The notes: generated from the sequence alone by a model not told the origin. 64,000 bases of DNA from Chryseobacterium sp. GVT01B (GCF_019970045.1 NZ_JAHXYI010000002.1:620001-684000), one strand, 5' to 3'; positions 51,888 to 61,608 are shown, numbered from the stretch's first letter. Made by a program: numbers and translations.

Positions 51888-52164
51888 TATAAATCTTTTG
51901 TTTAATCTGACTAACAGAATCTTTATTTTCACTAATTTTCTTAAAAGCAGCATGACCTGAAATCGAACTAATATGACCGATAAACATTGTATTGGTCTTA
52001 TTTCCTGTCGATGTGCATATACTGACAATCATCAGAATTGTCAGAACAGTGTACCCTGCGAAAAAAAGTCTGGTAAGTACTCTCTGCCGCTTCACGGGCA
52101 GATCCTTCCATTTTCTGTCTGCCCATAAGGCATAGCATTGTATTGTGTGGCTTATTGTTTTCAT
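51871..52164 (-). CDS. traL: small TraL-like membrane protein
   Basis: A 97-residue protein with one central membrane helix (about 32-50) flanked by basic residues (DLPVKRQRVL). It occupies the traL position between traK and traM, and TraL proteins are of this size and type. It overlaps traM by 17 bases, indicating coupled translation. Confidence 0.75.
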   Translation of the reverse strand: MKTISHTIQCYALWADRKWKDLPVKRQRVLTRLFFAGYTVLTILMIVSICTSTGNKTNTMFIGHISSISGHAAFKKISENKDSVSQIKQKIYNEKFK

Positions 52165-52175
52165 TATTTTGTTTT

Positions 52176-52799
52176 TTAACGTTCAACAGTTTCTACATCT
52201 TTGTTTTCAACAACAGTAAATTTTTCTATGGTAAATCCCTGAGGATTGCTGTCGGAACGGACAGAATTAACAAGAGAACACTCGGTAAACAGACTTCTGG
52301 TTGTAAGATTACTTGATCTTATAATAAACTGTTTTGCAAATGTTTTTACTTGATAAGGGTAATTATTAAAGTCGGCAATGACACTGTCAATCTCAATCCG
52401 CTGCTGTATATTACCGGAAATCATTCTGTTGTAATATCCCTTCTCAGAAAGATCCTTATAATAGTTATATGCAGACTGGTCAGCCAGATTAAATGCTCTT
52501 TTGACATTACTCTCAATAGCATTCTTATCCGGTGCTATAGTAAAGAAAAGCTCGTGAAAACGCCTTATATGCTCTCTGGCTTCTACAGGCCGGTTAATTG
52601 ACATATCCTGGGATAATGCAAGCATTAAAGACTTACCGTTATCAAGTACATAAATTTTCTCACGCTGTTTTTCAGCGAACTGGTAGGATTTAAACACTAC
52701 TACACCCACTACACCAAAACATAAAACAGCAAAAACAAAAGTGAACAAACGAATCTGTTTGAAACTGCTTTCAATATTTCTTAAAGTTTTAAATTCCAT
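52176..52799 (-). CDS. traK: conjugative transposon protein TraK
   Basis: A 207-residue VirB8-like inner-membrane protein. One membrane helix lies at about 17-36, and the periplasmic domain has the family landmarks NRPVEAREHIRRFHELFF and EKGYYNRMISGNIQQRIEID. It is a core component of the mating channel. It follows traJ by 12 bases. Confidence 0.92.
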   Translation of the reverse strand: MEFKTLRNIESSFKQIRLFTFVFAVLCFGVVGVVVFKSYQFAEKQREKIYVLDNGKSLMLALSQDMSINRPVEAREHIRRFHELFFTIAPDKNAIESNVKRAFNLADQSAYNYYKDLSEKGYYNRMISGNIQQRIEIDSVIADFNNYPYQVKTFAKQFIIRSSNLTTRSLFTECSLVNSVRSDSNPQGFTIEKFTVVENKDVETVER

Positions 52800-52811
52800 A
52801 GGATACTATTT

Positions 52812-53804
52812 TTATTTTAATAATCTGCCTGAAATATTACCGGTAGCAGAACCTGCTGCCGCTCCTGCAATATTGCTTGATTTTGTGGCAGTCTGGTTGA
52901 CATTGCGCATAAAGTTTCCTCCACCTCCCGCCTGAATCACCCATCCGGTGACAGTTGGAACGGTAAAGTAGCCTATAATACCGATCACCATATAAATGAT
53001 GTACACTGTATTGGAAGTATCAGGGATAAAGTCAGGATCTGCCAGCATTTCTATGTCTCTTTCTATAATGAGCGACTGAATCTTGGCAAGAATAGAACTG
53101 AATATATCTGCAACAGGCAGCCATAAATACACGCTGATGTAGCGGGTGAGCCACTGCGTTAATGTTGTCTGAAATCCATCCCAAACCGATATTGCAAATG
53201 CAATAGGTCCTAATATAGAAAGTACTATCAGAAAAAAAGTTCGTATGGTATCAATAGCCAAAGCAGCTGCCTGAAAAAGAATTTCCAGAAATTCACGGAA
53301 ACCGTCTCTTATGTTTTTTTTTATCTCAAACATTTCTCTTTCAATATACATACCCGACATTGTAATCAGATCAGAAGGTGACCAGCCCATTTCTTCCAGT
53401 TTTTTATCAAACTCTTCATTGGAAATCAGATAAGCCATTTCAGGGTTCCTTAACATAGCTTCCCTCTCTAAAAGGTCTTTTTTCTGCTGCAGCTCATTGA
53501 GGTTCAACACTTGATTTTCAAGCATCGCATGGCTTCCTTGAACAATCGGGCTGAGAACACCATTAATACTGCCTAAGACCAAAGTGCTGAAAAACATAAT
53601 GCAGATCCCAATAGCAAAAGGCCTGAGCATTGGAAACAGATCTATAGGTTCAGCACGGCTCAGCGACTGCCATACCTTGATGGCAACATAAAATAATGCT
53701 CCCAATCCTGCAACTCCTTTGGCAACAACGGCCATATCCGCACACAATGGCATCATCTCTTCATAAACTGAGCGCAGCACTTCATGTAAATTAGTAGGCT
53801 CCAT
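52812..53804 (-). CDS. traJ: conjugative transposon protein TraJ
   Basis: A 330-residue VirB6-like polytopic membrane protein. It has LHEVLRSVYEEMMPLCADM at the start, KVWQSLSRAEPIDLFPMLRPF, a mid-region helix-rich segment, and WLTRYISVYLWLPVADIF before a GGGGNFMRNVNQ tail. Start chosen at ATG 53804 (MEPTNL), which leaves 1 base after traI; the earlier ATG 53834 overlaps traI. Confidence 0.92.
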   Translation of the reverse strand: MEPTNLHEVLRSVYEEMMPLCADMAVVAKGVAGLGALFYVAIKVWQSLSRAEPIDLFPMLRPFAIGICIMFFSTLVLGSINGVLSPIVQGSHAMLENQVLNLNELQQKKDLLEREAMLRNPEMAYLISNEEFDKKLEEMGWSPSDLITMSGMYIEREMFEIKKNIRDGFREFLEILFQAAALAIDTIRTFFLIVLSILGPIAFAISVWDGFQTTLTQWLTRYISVYLWLPVADIFSSILAKIQSLIIERDIEMLADPDFIPDTSNTVYIIYMVIGIIGYFTVPTVTGWVIQAGGGGNFMRNVNQTATKSSNIAGAAAGSATGNISGRLLK

Positions 53805-53805
53805 C

Positions 53806-54438
53806 TTACCAGTATTTTTGGTTAGAAGTTCCATAGAGATTGAGCACCCTCTGCGTATTATTCTGCTTTTTTGCTCTGAGATAGCTTACCGAAATATTCT
53901 TATTGGTATAGTAGCGTACCAGATTATGATACTCTTTCACTTCTTTATATACTCTGTCGATAATATCCATTCTTTCTTTGTCATTTAAAGAAAGACCATT
54001 AGAGGTAATTATTTGTTTCAATTCTTTTAAAAGCTCGGTACTCTCAGTAAGCAGAGCTGAATAGCCGTTGGCAATAGCTGTCAGTTCCTGGGCATTGAAA
54101 TTCGGATCATTAAGCATTTTTCCGAAGTTATTGACGTACATTTCTGAAACATCACCCACGAGCAGAACCGTCTGCTGCACCTTTCTTGCGTCTTTCACCA
54201 GATTATTGATGGCTTTCAGCTGGTCATAATACTCTTTTCCCTGTTCATAAACTTTCTTGACTTCATTAAAGTTTTTAACCACATTGGAAACTGTTGAAGA
54301 AGTTTGCACAATTTCATTAGCGGAATTAAGAATACCCGATGCTAGGTTTGCAGGATCTGTAACTACAAATTGTGCTTTCGCAAATGATGTAAAGGATATA
54401 GCAACTGCTATAACCATAGTAATAATTAGATTTTTCAT
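53806..54438 (-). CDS. traI: conjugative transposon protein TraI (DUF4141)
   Basis: A 210-residue secreted, helical VirB5-like protein. The signal is MKNLIITMVIAVAISFTS with cleavage near AKAQ. The DUF4141 body has LASGILNSANEIVQTSSTVSNVVKNFNEV and KNISVSYLRAKKQNNTQRVLNLYG. I start at ATG 54438. The open frame to 54543 overlaps traG. It is 19 bases after traG. Confidence 0.88.
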   Translation of the reverse strand: MKNLIITMVIAVAISFTSFAKAQFVVTDPANLASGILNSANEIVQTSSTVSNVVKNFNEVKKVYEQGKEYYDQLKAINNLVKDARKVQQTVLLVGDVSEMYVNNFGKMLNDPNFNAQELTAIANGYSALLTESTELLKELKQIITSNGLSLNDKERMDIIDRVYKEVKEYHNLVRYYTNKNISVSYLRAKKQNNTQRVLNLYGTSNQKYW

Positions 54439-54457
54439 TGTTCTAAATAGTAATTGG

Positions 54458-56965
54458 TTAATTTTCTTTGGTAGGTTTAATTCTCTTAAGAGATATTCTC
54501 CTGATGGCGTGTTGCATATTTCCATCAAGCTTATCAGCCTCATTCATGACTTCCATCTTTTCGGTTTCCTCTGTAGTATAAGCCAGATATTCCTCATTGG
54601 AAACTTCTGTGGCGTATACCGCTGAGTGAGTACCTCCCAGTCCGATCCATACCTCTTTATACAGTCTTTTGGGATCATTGTTCATATTAATGGAAAGAAC
54701 CTGTGCTTTTTCTTTATCCGTCAATCCTAACATAGTCTGGATATCATCAAACTTGTTCATATATTTTCGTTGGTCAAGTAAGATCTTGCAGTCTGAATTA
54801 TTAATAATACTCTCTTTAACAATAGGTGAATGAATGATATCATCCACTTCCTGAGTAACCACAATAGCTTCCCCGAAAAACTTTCTGACCGTCTTAAAAA
54901 GGTACTTGATGTATTCTGCCATACCTTCTTTAGCAATTGCCTTCCATGCTTCTTCGATGAGAATCAGTTTTCGGATCCCCTTCAGCCTTCTCATTTTATT
55001 GATAAAAACTTCCATGATGATAATGGTGACAATCGGAAATAAGATTTTGTGATCCTTAATAGCATCAATTTCAAAGACAATAAAACGTTTGGAAAGAAGA
55101 TCGAGCTGCTTTTCGGAATTCAGCAGGTAGTCATATTCACCACCTTTATAATAAGGTTCTAAAACATTTAAAAAATTAGCAATATCAAAATCCTTTTCTC
55201 TTACTTTTTTCTGCTCTAGCACTTTCTGGTAATCATTGCTGACATACTCATAAAAACCATTGAAAGAAGGATGCTCTTCCCTGCTTTTAATCTTTTCAAT
55301 ATATCCGCTAACCGCATTGGACAGCGCCACCTCCTCGGAACGTGAGGGTGGTTCATCATCTCTTTTCCACAAGGTTAAAATCAGCGTTTTAATGCTTTCT
55401 CTTTTTTCAATGTCAAATACTCCATCATCTGTATAAAAAGGATTAAAAGCAATAGGATTGTCTTCTGTGTACGTAAAGTATACTCCATCCCCTCCTTTTG
55501 TCTTTCCCTTGATAAGTTCACACAATCCCTGATAGGAATTCCCGGTATCAACCAGTAAGACATGAGCACCCTGCTCATAATATTGTCTTACCATGTGGTT
55601 GGTAAAAAATGATTTGCCGCTCCCTGACGGTCCCAGAATAAATTTATTACGATTGGTAATAATGCCCTGTTTCATCGGAAGATCCGAAATATCCAGATGG
55701 ATAGGTTTACCCGTGAGCCGGTCAGCCATCTTAATTCCAAAAGGTGATGGGGAATCCTGGTAGTTTGTTTCCTCAGTAAAAAAGCAAAGTGCAGGCGCTA
55801 TGAATGTATAAAAGCTTTCTTCGCTTGGAAAATCCCCCGCATTTCCCGGAATTCCTGCCCAATACAAAGTTGCTGTATCTGTCGTATTATGTCTTGGTTT
55901 ACATTCCATCAGGGCTAACGCGCTCCCGGTATCATTTTTCAGCTGCTTTAACTCCGAAGGATTATCAGACCATGACATGACATTAAAATGAGCACGAACA
56001 GACTGCAAACCAAAAGAATGAGCTTCATTAAGGTATTTTTCAATCCATTCTTTATTAATCTGATTGGCCCTGCTGTATCTAGCCAGAGAATGCATATTCC
56101 TTGCGGACTTTTCAAATTGTCTCAGATTTTCATCACTGTTATCAATGAAAATATATTGGTTGTATATATGATTACAGCTGAGTAACAATCCTACAGGAGA
56201 AGCAAATGAAAGCAGGCAGTCACTCCGGTCGGTACTGAGTTTTTCATAACGGCTGTGTGAGGACACCGTTCCCGGTAAATCATCAGTATCCGACAATGTA
56301 TGCATGCTAATCCGATTGTTTCCAATACGCATTTCTTCTGATCCCAGCTTAATATCCTGTAAAGAAGGATAAGCCTCTCTCGACAAGGTTAGATATTGTT
56401 CGAGAATACCTGACTGGTAAGGTGTACCCGCTATTTCATCTTCAGTCATTCTTTCCAGATGAATATAACCACTATCATTTATAATTCTTTCAAACTGGTC
56501 TACCGCCTCCATAAACCGTATCATGACTTCTTTGCCTTCAATTTCTCTGGGAATCAATTGTCCTTTGCACAAGGATGAAAAATTACTCTGCGTACGCAGC
56601 CTCTCTTTACTTGTTTTGCTGATAAACAGATAACAGTAATGATTTAAAAAGGGTCTGTCATTGAAATGCCTTTCAAAAGATGCTGAAAGAAAGCTTTGAT
56701 CTTCCTTTGACGGATCCGGACCATAGTTTTCTTTAATATACCAGTCTTGTTTATGAACAATACTGTAATCAGGAAGCGTTTTAATCGCCTTGAACCATGA
56801 GCCGTGGATGGCATCATACTCTGCAGAGGCAACTGTAAAAAGCTCAGGTAACCTTACTTTAAAACAAACCGTTACGTCTGCTTCTTTTGAAATAATGCAA
56901 TTGTTTTCTATGGCAAGCAGTGGAAATTTACTCTCCAGAGTTGCTGTTTTGGAGGTATTTCTCAT
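54458..56965 (-). CDS. traG: conjugation ATPase TraG (VirB4 type)
   Basis: An 835-residue cytoplasmic ATPase that powers the transfer channel. Walker A is GPSGSGKS (445-452), with Walker B-like LILIEEAWKAI and an arginine-rich C-terminus. The N-terminal 400 residues match the CagE/TraG_N region. It overlaps the end of traF by 4 bases (ATGA), indicating translational coupling. Confidence 0.94.
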   Translation of the reverse strand: MRNTSKTATLESKFPLLAIENNCIISKEADVTVCFKVRLPELFTVASAEYDAIHGSWFKAIKTLPDYSIVHKQDWYIKENYGPDPSKEDQSFLSASFERHFNDRPFLNHYCYLFISKTSKERLRTQSNFSSLCKGQLIPREIEGKEVMIRFMEAVDQFERIINDSGYIHLERMTEDEIAGTPYQSGILEQYLTLSREAYPSLQDIKLGSEEMRIGNNRISMHTLSDTDDLPGTVSSHSRYEKLSTDRSDCLLSFASPVGLLLSCNHIYNQYIFIDNSDENLRQFEKSARNMHSLARYSRANQINKEWIEKYLNEAHSFGLQSVRAHFNVMSWSDNPSELKQLKNDTGSALALMECKPRHNTTDTATLYWAGIPGNAGDFPSEESFYTFIAPALCFFTEETNYQDSPSPFGIKMADRLTGKPIHLDISDLPMKQGIITNRNKFILGPSGSGKSFFTNHMVRQYYEQGAHVLLVDTGNSYQGLCELIKGKTKGGDGVYFTYTEDNPIAFNPFYTDDGVFDIEKRESIKTLILTLWKRDDEPPSRSEEVALSNAVSGYIEKIKSREEHPSFNGFYEYVSNDYQKVLEQKKVREKDFDIANFLNVLEPYYKGGEYDYLLNSEKQLDLLSKRFIVFEIDAIKDHKILFPIVTIIIMEVFINKMRRLKGIRKLILIEEAWKAIAKEGMAEYIKYLFKTVRKFFGEAIVVTQEVDDIIHSPIVKESIINNSDCKILLDQRKYMNKFDDIQTMLGLTDKEKAQVLSINMNNDPKRLYKEVWIGLGGTHSAVYATEVSNEEYLAYTTEETEKMEVMNEADKLDGNMQHAIRRISLKRIKPTKEN

Positions 56966-57300
56966 GAGATTTCTTTTTGATTATTTTTTCTCAGATACCG
57001 GAAAATACATTTGCGGCTAATGATATACCGGGGATGTTTTCTTTGCCCCCTTATCTTCATGAGCCCATGCTCCCCATATTTACTGTTGAGGGAGAAAGTC
57101 TGCCAGATCAGGATCCCGCTGCTGCCGCTGCCAAATATCAAACAGACGTAAGGGTTTATATCTGTTATATACATGATTATAACCAGTATCAATACTGCTA
57201 AAAGACCGCCCGCGAAAATAAAAAGATATTGCGCCTTTAACCCTTTAAACTCTACCACTCTTCCGATTCCTTTGTTGATATGATACGTATTCATAATCAA
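56962..57300 (-). CDS. traF: conjugative transposon protein TraF (DUF4133)
   Basis: A 112-residue VirB3-like protein with two adjacent membrane helices (about 24-44 and 47-67). The DUF4133 hallmark YHINKGIGRVVEFKGLKAQYLF opens the protein. It lies 4 bases after the traE stop and overlaps traG. Confidence 0.9.
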   Translation of the reverse strand: MIMNTYHINKGIGRVVEFKGLKAQYLFIFAGGLLAVLILVIIMYITDINPYVCLIFGSGSSGILIWQTFSLNSKYGEHGLMKIRGQRKHPRYIISRKCIFRYLRKNNQKEIS

Positions 57301-57304
57301 TATT

Positions 57305-57610
57305 TTAAAGAAAGAATGAACGCAGAATGGTTGCTGCTACAATGAGGAAGATACAGGCACCAAACCAACTTGCTGCAGTCTTACTCGTGTCAGGATCGCC
57401 ACTGCTGAACTTGTTGTAGACCTTAACACCTCCTATCAACCCGACAACAGCTCCAATGGCATAGATTAGTTGAGTGGCCGGCTCAAAGTATGAGGTCACC
57501 ATTTGGGTAGCCTCATTGATTCCCGCACTACCATTTCCCTGTGCATACACCCCTGTTGTAAACAATAATGCTAAGCTTACATACAGCCGTTTTTTTCTTT
57601 GTTTTTCCAT
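57305..57610 (-). CDS. traE: conjugative transposon protein TraE (DUF4134)
   Basis: A 101-residue VirB2/pilin-like membrane protein with a signal sequence (cleavage near VYAQ) and two helices: LIYAIGAVVGLIGGVKVYNKF and a C-terminal FGACIFLIVAATILRSFF. DUF4134 is characteristic of CTnDOT-like transfer regions. It heads the tra run downstream of the ABC cassette. Confidence 0.92.
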   Translation of the reverse strand: MEKQRKKRLYVSLALLFTTGVYAQGNGSAGINEATQMVTSYFEPATQLIYAIGAVVGLIGGVKVYNKFSSGDPDTSKTAASWFGACIFLIVAATILRSFFL

Positions 57611-57830
57611 TTTTTACCTTTTTAGTTATATACCTGCACCCTGCAGGATTCTGAAACAAAAATGATGGAGAAAAACCGTCTGATTTTTAATTGTCTTTGA
57701 AGAGTAATATTTGGCTTCATAAGTCTCAACAGAAGCTTAAAAAGCTAAATATCAGCAATATAAAAAAGTGTAGTGAAAAATCTACAGAAGAATCATTAGA
57801 CAAAATTAGGTTGATTGAAATGTAAGATCA

Positions 57831-57863
57831 TACATTTGCAGTGTACTATAAAACCAGTACACT
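57831..57863 (+). promoter_or_regulatory. promoter and GntR-type operator of ABC cassette
   Basis: TACATTTG (57831-57838) is a -7 box. AGTGTACT-N8-AGTACACT (57840-57863) has perfect 8-base arms over the start of the transcript. This is the spacing expected for a YtrA-type GntR repressor such as the third gene. Confidence 0.65.
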
Positions 57864-57870
57864 AAAACAC

Positions 57871-58701
57871 ATGATTACATTTAAAAATTTATCCTTCGCT
57901 TATGCGAAAAAAAAAGTACTGAATGATATTAACCTTCAGTACGAGCCTGGTAAAATATATTATTTACTTGGACCAAATGGGTTCGGAAAATCAACTCTTT
58001 TGCGATGCATTGCGGGTTTGCATCATCCACAAAATGGGAGTGTTGAGGTTAATAATTCTCCCGCCTTCGAGCGGAATTTAAAACAGCTCCAGGATATTTG
58101 CTTTATCTCAGATGGAATGTATTGCCCAGACATGCTTGTAACAAAGTTTGTGACTCTATATGGTCGTTTATACCCACGGTTCAATACAGAGTTTTTTTTC
58201 AAATATCTTCATATGTTTGAAGTAAAAGAAGATTCTCATATTTCTGAGCTGAGCTTTGGACAAAGAAAAAAACTTTTTCTGGCCTTTGCTTTTGCTACTA
58301 ACGCCAGGATCATTTTGTTGGACGAACCAATCAATGGTCTTGATATTAAGAGTAAAAAGGAATTTAGGAAAATTCTTGCCGAAACGGCCAATGATGATAA
58401 AATGGTCATTATTGGGACCCACGATATTTCAGATATGGATGTATTGGCAGATGGTATTACCGTTCTGGGGCAACAAAAAGTTATATTTCATCAAAGTACC
58501 TCCGATATCCTTAACAAATTAGACTTTGATATTGTGAAAGATCCTACAGAAGCAGAACAAGCTTTATACAGTGAACAAACCTATAAGGGATTTATGACCA
58601 TTAGTCCTAATCTTACACAAAAGGAAACAAATTTAAATATTGAATTGTTGTATCATGCTTTACTTAATCAACAAGAAAAAATAACGTTACTATTTAAATA
58701 A
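57871..58701 (+). CDS. ABC transporter ATP-binding protein
   Basis: A 276-residue ATPase: Walker A GPNGFGKST, signature LSFGQRKKL, Walker B IILLDEPINGLD, H-loop GTHD. It resembles BcrA/YtrB-type exporters or peptide-antibiotic resistance pumps. I start at ATG 57871 (MITFKNL). The open frame from GTG 57841 would lie over the operator. It pairs with the membrane protein 8 bases downstream. Confidence 0.93.
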   Translation: MITFKNLSFAYAKKKVLNDINLQYEPGKIYYLLGPNGFGKSTLLRCIAGLHHPQNGSVEVNNSPAFERNLKQLQDICFISDGMYCPDMLVTKFVTLYGRLYPRFNTEFFFKYLHMFEVKEDSHISELSFGQRKKLFLAFAFATNARIILLDEPINGLDIKSKKEFRKILAETANDDKMVIIGTHDISDMDVLADGITVLGQQKVIFHQSTSDILNKLDFDIVKDPTEAEQALYSEQTYKGFMTISPNLTQKETNLNIELLYHALLNQQEKITLLFK

Positions 58702-58709
58702 AATAAATT

Positions 58710-59432
58710 ATGAAAGAATTTTTTTCAATCTCCCGGTTTAACAAGTTTTTAGCTATCGAATGGCAAACAAATCGTAAAAAATACATGTTTATCATCATGG
58801 CGATGTTTGCTTTTTGGCTTCTATACAGTTTAACAGCCCTCTGGCTTATTACTCAAAAAAAAGATATATTTACTAACCTTACCAGCATTAAATTAGCATT
58901 TTTTCTTCAGATGTTTGGTTTTATAAGCTTTTTGGCTTCCGGAAGTTTTGCAGATCTTGGTACCGATAATAACAAATCGATCTACATCCTGATGCTTCCT
59001 AACACAACTGCAGAAAAATATATTGCAAAGTTTATGATAACCGCAATTTTGTTTTGGATTGTATTTTTTATCAGTGCTTTTATTGGTTTATATTTTCTTT
59101 GGAATATTTTCTATCCCATGGCCTTACAGCATATTTCTGCTGATTTTGTGGCAATAAAAAAAATTGATGTCTGGACGAATATTAAAGTCATGACTGACAT
59201 TAAATGTATTACCTTTGCTTTCTTCTTTCATTCAGCTTTCACTTTGGGATCCATCATTCTAGGTAAATTTAAATACATCAAAACTTTATTAGTCATTACT
59301 TTATTCTATTTTGCATTAGCTTTAGTAAATTTGCAAGTAAAAGCAGATACGCTTTATCTTTTTATTTATGGATTCTTTACCTTTAGTTTTTGGCTTATAG
59401 CGTATCGAAAACTAAAAAATTATAGTTTGTAA
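58710..59432 (+). CDS. ABC transporter membrane subunit
   Basis: A 240-residue protein with about six hydrophobic segments (near 25-48, 60-82, 104-128, 155-175, 190-205, 212-230). It matches no family by name but has the form of YtrC-type permeases. It lies between the ATPase and regulator genes. Substrate unknown. Confidence 0.82.
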   Translation: MKEFFSISRFNKFLAIEWQTNRKKYMFIIMAMFAFWLLYSLTALWLITQKKDIFTNLTSIKLAFFLQMFGFISFLASGSFADLGTDNNKSIYILMLPNTTAEKYIAKFMITAILFWIVFFISAFIGLYFLWNIFYPMALQHISADFVAIKKIDVWTNIKVMTDIKCITFAFFFHSAFTLGSIILGKFKYIKTLLVITLFYFALALVNLQVKADTLYLFIYGFFTFSFWLIAYRKLKNYSL

Positions 59433-59434
59433 AA

Positions 59435-59806
59435 ATGCAGTTCAGAGATCAAATACCAATTTATCTACAAATAGCAGATATCATTTGCGAAAATATTCTT
59501 TTAAAACAGTGGCTACCGGAACAACGTATTCCTTCTATAAGGGATTTTGCCACACAGCTCATTGTAAACCCTAACACGATTGTGCGCACCTATGAATTTC
59601 TTGAGCAAAAAAGGATCATTATGAATCAACGCGGTATTGGTTTCTCTATAACTAAGGAAGGATACGAGCTGGTACTTGCCTATAAAAAGGAAGATTTTAT
59701 TAAAAAGGATCTTCCTCATTTTTTCAAACAATTATACCTGCTCAATCTAGATATACATAATCTTGAAGAAGATTTTAACAAGTTTTGCGAAAATTATAAA
59801 AAATAA
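59435..59806 (+). CDS. YtrA-subfamily GntR regulator
   Basis: A 123-residue regulator with a GntR winged HTH (about 9-75; QWLPEQRIPSIRDFATQLIVNPNTIVRTYEFLEQKRII) and a short helical C-terminal extension without an effector domain, as in YtrA regulators of ABC exporters. It starts 2 bases after the permease stop. It probably represses its own operon through the AGTGTACT repeat. Confidence 0.9.
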   Translation: MQFRDQIPIYLQIADIICENILLKQWLPEQRIPSIRDFATQLIVNPNTIVRTYEFLEQKRIIMNQRGIGFSITKEGYELVLAYKKEDFIKKDLPHFFKQLYLLNLDIHNLEEDFNKFCENYKK

Positions 59807-59821
59807 TTACTGTTGAAAAGC

Positions 59822-60433
59822 TTATATAAACTCTTCAATATCAAAATCATTGACAGTACTAAAAGGATCGGTTTCAGCTTCAGAAGGATATGTATTGTCC
59901 AATAGCCTTGCTATTTTGAGTGAGGAATTTTCTATGGAATTTTCCAACAGACTTAAGAGCTCGGTTCCATGAACTTTTTGAATAATATGTATCACATCTT
60001 TTTCCAAAGCAGGTTCTAATATCTTTTGTTGAAGTAACTTTCCTACTGTGGTCAATTCTTCAAAAGTGACCCCTGAGGCAAAGCCACTTTCGGTACCATT
60101 ATTCGCTTGATAAAGCCAATCTTCCTCCTCTTTTTCCAAATCTTTCATTGTAATAAGAATTTCATTTAAATCGTTCCTCTGATCGATATTGTCAATAATT
60201 TCGTCAAAAGTTTCTGAATTTAAATTTTCTGAGAATTTTTCATTGTAGTGAATAGGTCTTTCAACAGCGCTGAATAAGTTTATATCTTTAGTGTCCTTTT
60301 TTGTATTGCCCATTATCGATGGAAAATCACGCGTACTTTTATCCTTTGATTTCTCTATATAGGTTTTGGGCTTTTTATCCAAAACAATCAATACAATGAC
60401 TATAATTAAGCCTATTATAATAATGTGTTCCAT
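59822..60433 (-). CDS. TraD-like conjugation protein
   Basis: A 203-residue protein with an N-terminal membrane helix (about 4-19), a Lys/Asp-rich linker, and an acidic helical C-terminal part ending DIEEFI. It sits after the DUF3408 gene, the place of traD in CTnDOT-like regions. I recognise the type by position and the N-terminal helix rather than by a strong motif. Confidence 0.6.
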   Translation of the reverse strand: MEHIIIIGLIIVIVLIVLDKKPKTYIEKSKDKSTRDFPSIMGNTKKDTKDINLFSAVERPIHYNEKFSENLNSETFDEIIDNIDQRNDLNEILITMKDLEKEEEDWLYQANNGTESGFASGVTFEELTTVGKLLQQKILEPALEKDVIHIIQKVHGTELLSLLENSIENSSLKIARLLDNTYPSEAETDPFSTVNDFDIEEFI

Positions 60434-60444
60434 AAGTTGATATA

Positions 60445-60840
60445 TTAAAAGATAGGACGGTATTTATTGTTAAAGTCCTCTGTAATTTCTTTCTCAAACA
60501 TCTCAAAATGATGCGCTAGAATATTATCAAGATATGCATACAAAGGAATTTGGTCATCCGCTATAATTTGTATTATTCTTGTTAAACGTTCGTGATATTC
60601 AGGTCGTATATAAATACTTTTATCACCGCGTTTGCTCATCGTATGATACTTCAGAAACTTCTCATCATATGTCAATTCATAGTTCTTCTTGGTCTTAACT
60701 TTATGGCTTACTGTCTCTGAAGCTTTTCCCGTTATATTTTTATGAGCATCTAATTCTTTTTTTGTTTCACCTGCCATAATAGACATCAGATACTGTTCAT
60801 CAATACGATTCTCTTCATTTTTATTATTATGGTCTTCCAT
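60445..60840 (-). CDS. DUF3408 conjugation protein (TraB/TraC type)
   Basis: A 131-residue protein. The C-terminal part (about 60-131) has SIYIRPEYHERLTRIIQIIADDQIPLYAYLDNILAHHF, the DUF3408 ribbon-helix-helix-like signature of Bacteroidetes conjugative elements. The N-terminus is acidic and basic in alternation. It ends 11 bases before the TraD-like gene begins. Confidence 0.85.
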   Translation of the reverse strand: MEDHNNKNEENRIDEQYLMSIMAGETKKELDAHKNITGKASETVSHKVKTKKNYELTYDEKFLKYHTMSKRGDKSIYIRPEYHERLTRIIQIIADDQIPLYAYLDNILAHHFEMFEKEITEDFNNKYRPIF

Positions 60841-60843
60841 ACT

Positions 60844-61608
60844 TTATAATTTGACAATCTCTAAAAATTCATTCATAAACTGATCAAATCTACATATTGC
60901 CATCAATTTTGGATCAGCTGGTAATAAGGTCGATTTGAAGACAGTTTTGGCAATCTCTCCTTCCTTACGAAATCTTTTACTGTCTGTAACCCTTGTATTC
61001 ATTAACTGAAGACCTAAATCATCGATAATTTTTTCATAATTTTCATATAATAAGGTTTTTTCTCTACCGTCAACCTGATTCCAGAAAAGCTGAATACTTC
61101 TAATCTCAGTATATTTTTCCTTCATAAGCACATTGGTCAATACATCTGTAAAGCTGAGCGCACTTTCTAGTACCAGGCGATCTGCTGTGATAGGAGAAAA
61201 TATATGATTAATACTTGCAAGCGCTCTTAAAACACCTGCTGTATTAACTGTTCCTGGTAAATCTAAAAATATAATATCAGGTCTTATTTCCTGATGATCT
61301 AAATATTTTTCAATTTCCTCCAAAACCGTGTCTGCTCTAGTCTGGAAAATTGGATAAGCCTTTTTATTTATGGTAGTAAACTGTTTATGAGCCATTTTTT
61401 TTAATACTTCATTTTGCATTACCGTTTTTAAGTCCCTTTCCCTCATTTGTATTAAACTGTACTGGGGAAAGTCACAGTCAAATACTGCAACATTATATCC
61501 CAGACGATAATGAAGAATACTGGCAGTAAGAGTTGTAAATGTGCTTTTTCCTACCCCACCCTTTTGAGTGGAGAATGTAATAATGGATGGTCGTTTTTTT
61601 GTCTGCAT
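60844..61608 (-). CDS. traA: ParA-type ATPase TraA
   Basis: A 254-residue Walker-type ATPase. The deviant Walker A is TQKGGVGKST (residues 14-23), Walker B-like IIFLDLPGTVNT, and the C-terminal part retains VTDSKRFR. TraA of CTnDOT-like elements is a ParA homologue first in the tra region. It starts the traA-DUF3408-traD run and lies across the intergenic region from mobA. Confidence 0.9.
   Translation of the reverse strand: MQTKKRPSIITFSTQKGGVGKSTFTTLTASILHYRLGYNVAVFDCDFPQYSLIQMRERDLKTVMQNEVLKKMAHKQFTTINKKAYPIFQTRADTVLEEIEKYLDHQEIRPDIIFLDLPGTVNTAGVLRALASINHIFSPITADRLVLESALSFTDVLTNVLMKEKYTEIRSIQLFWNQVDGREKTLLYENYEKIIDDLGLQLMNTRVTDSKRFRKEGEIAKTVFKSTLLPADPKLMAICRFDQFMNEFLEIVKL

Noticed and set aside
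51888..52028. N-terminal extension of TraM
   Set aside because: It overlaps most of traL in another frame and looks like run-through. ATG 51887 gives the normal charged start.
57841..57870. N-terminal extension of the ABC ATPase from GTG
   Set aside because: It would translate through the inverted-repeat operator. ATG 57871 gives the normal ATPase start.
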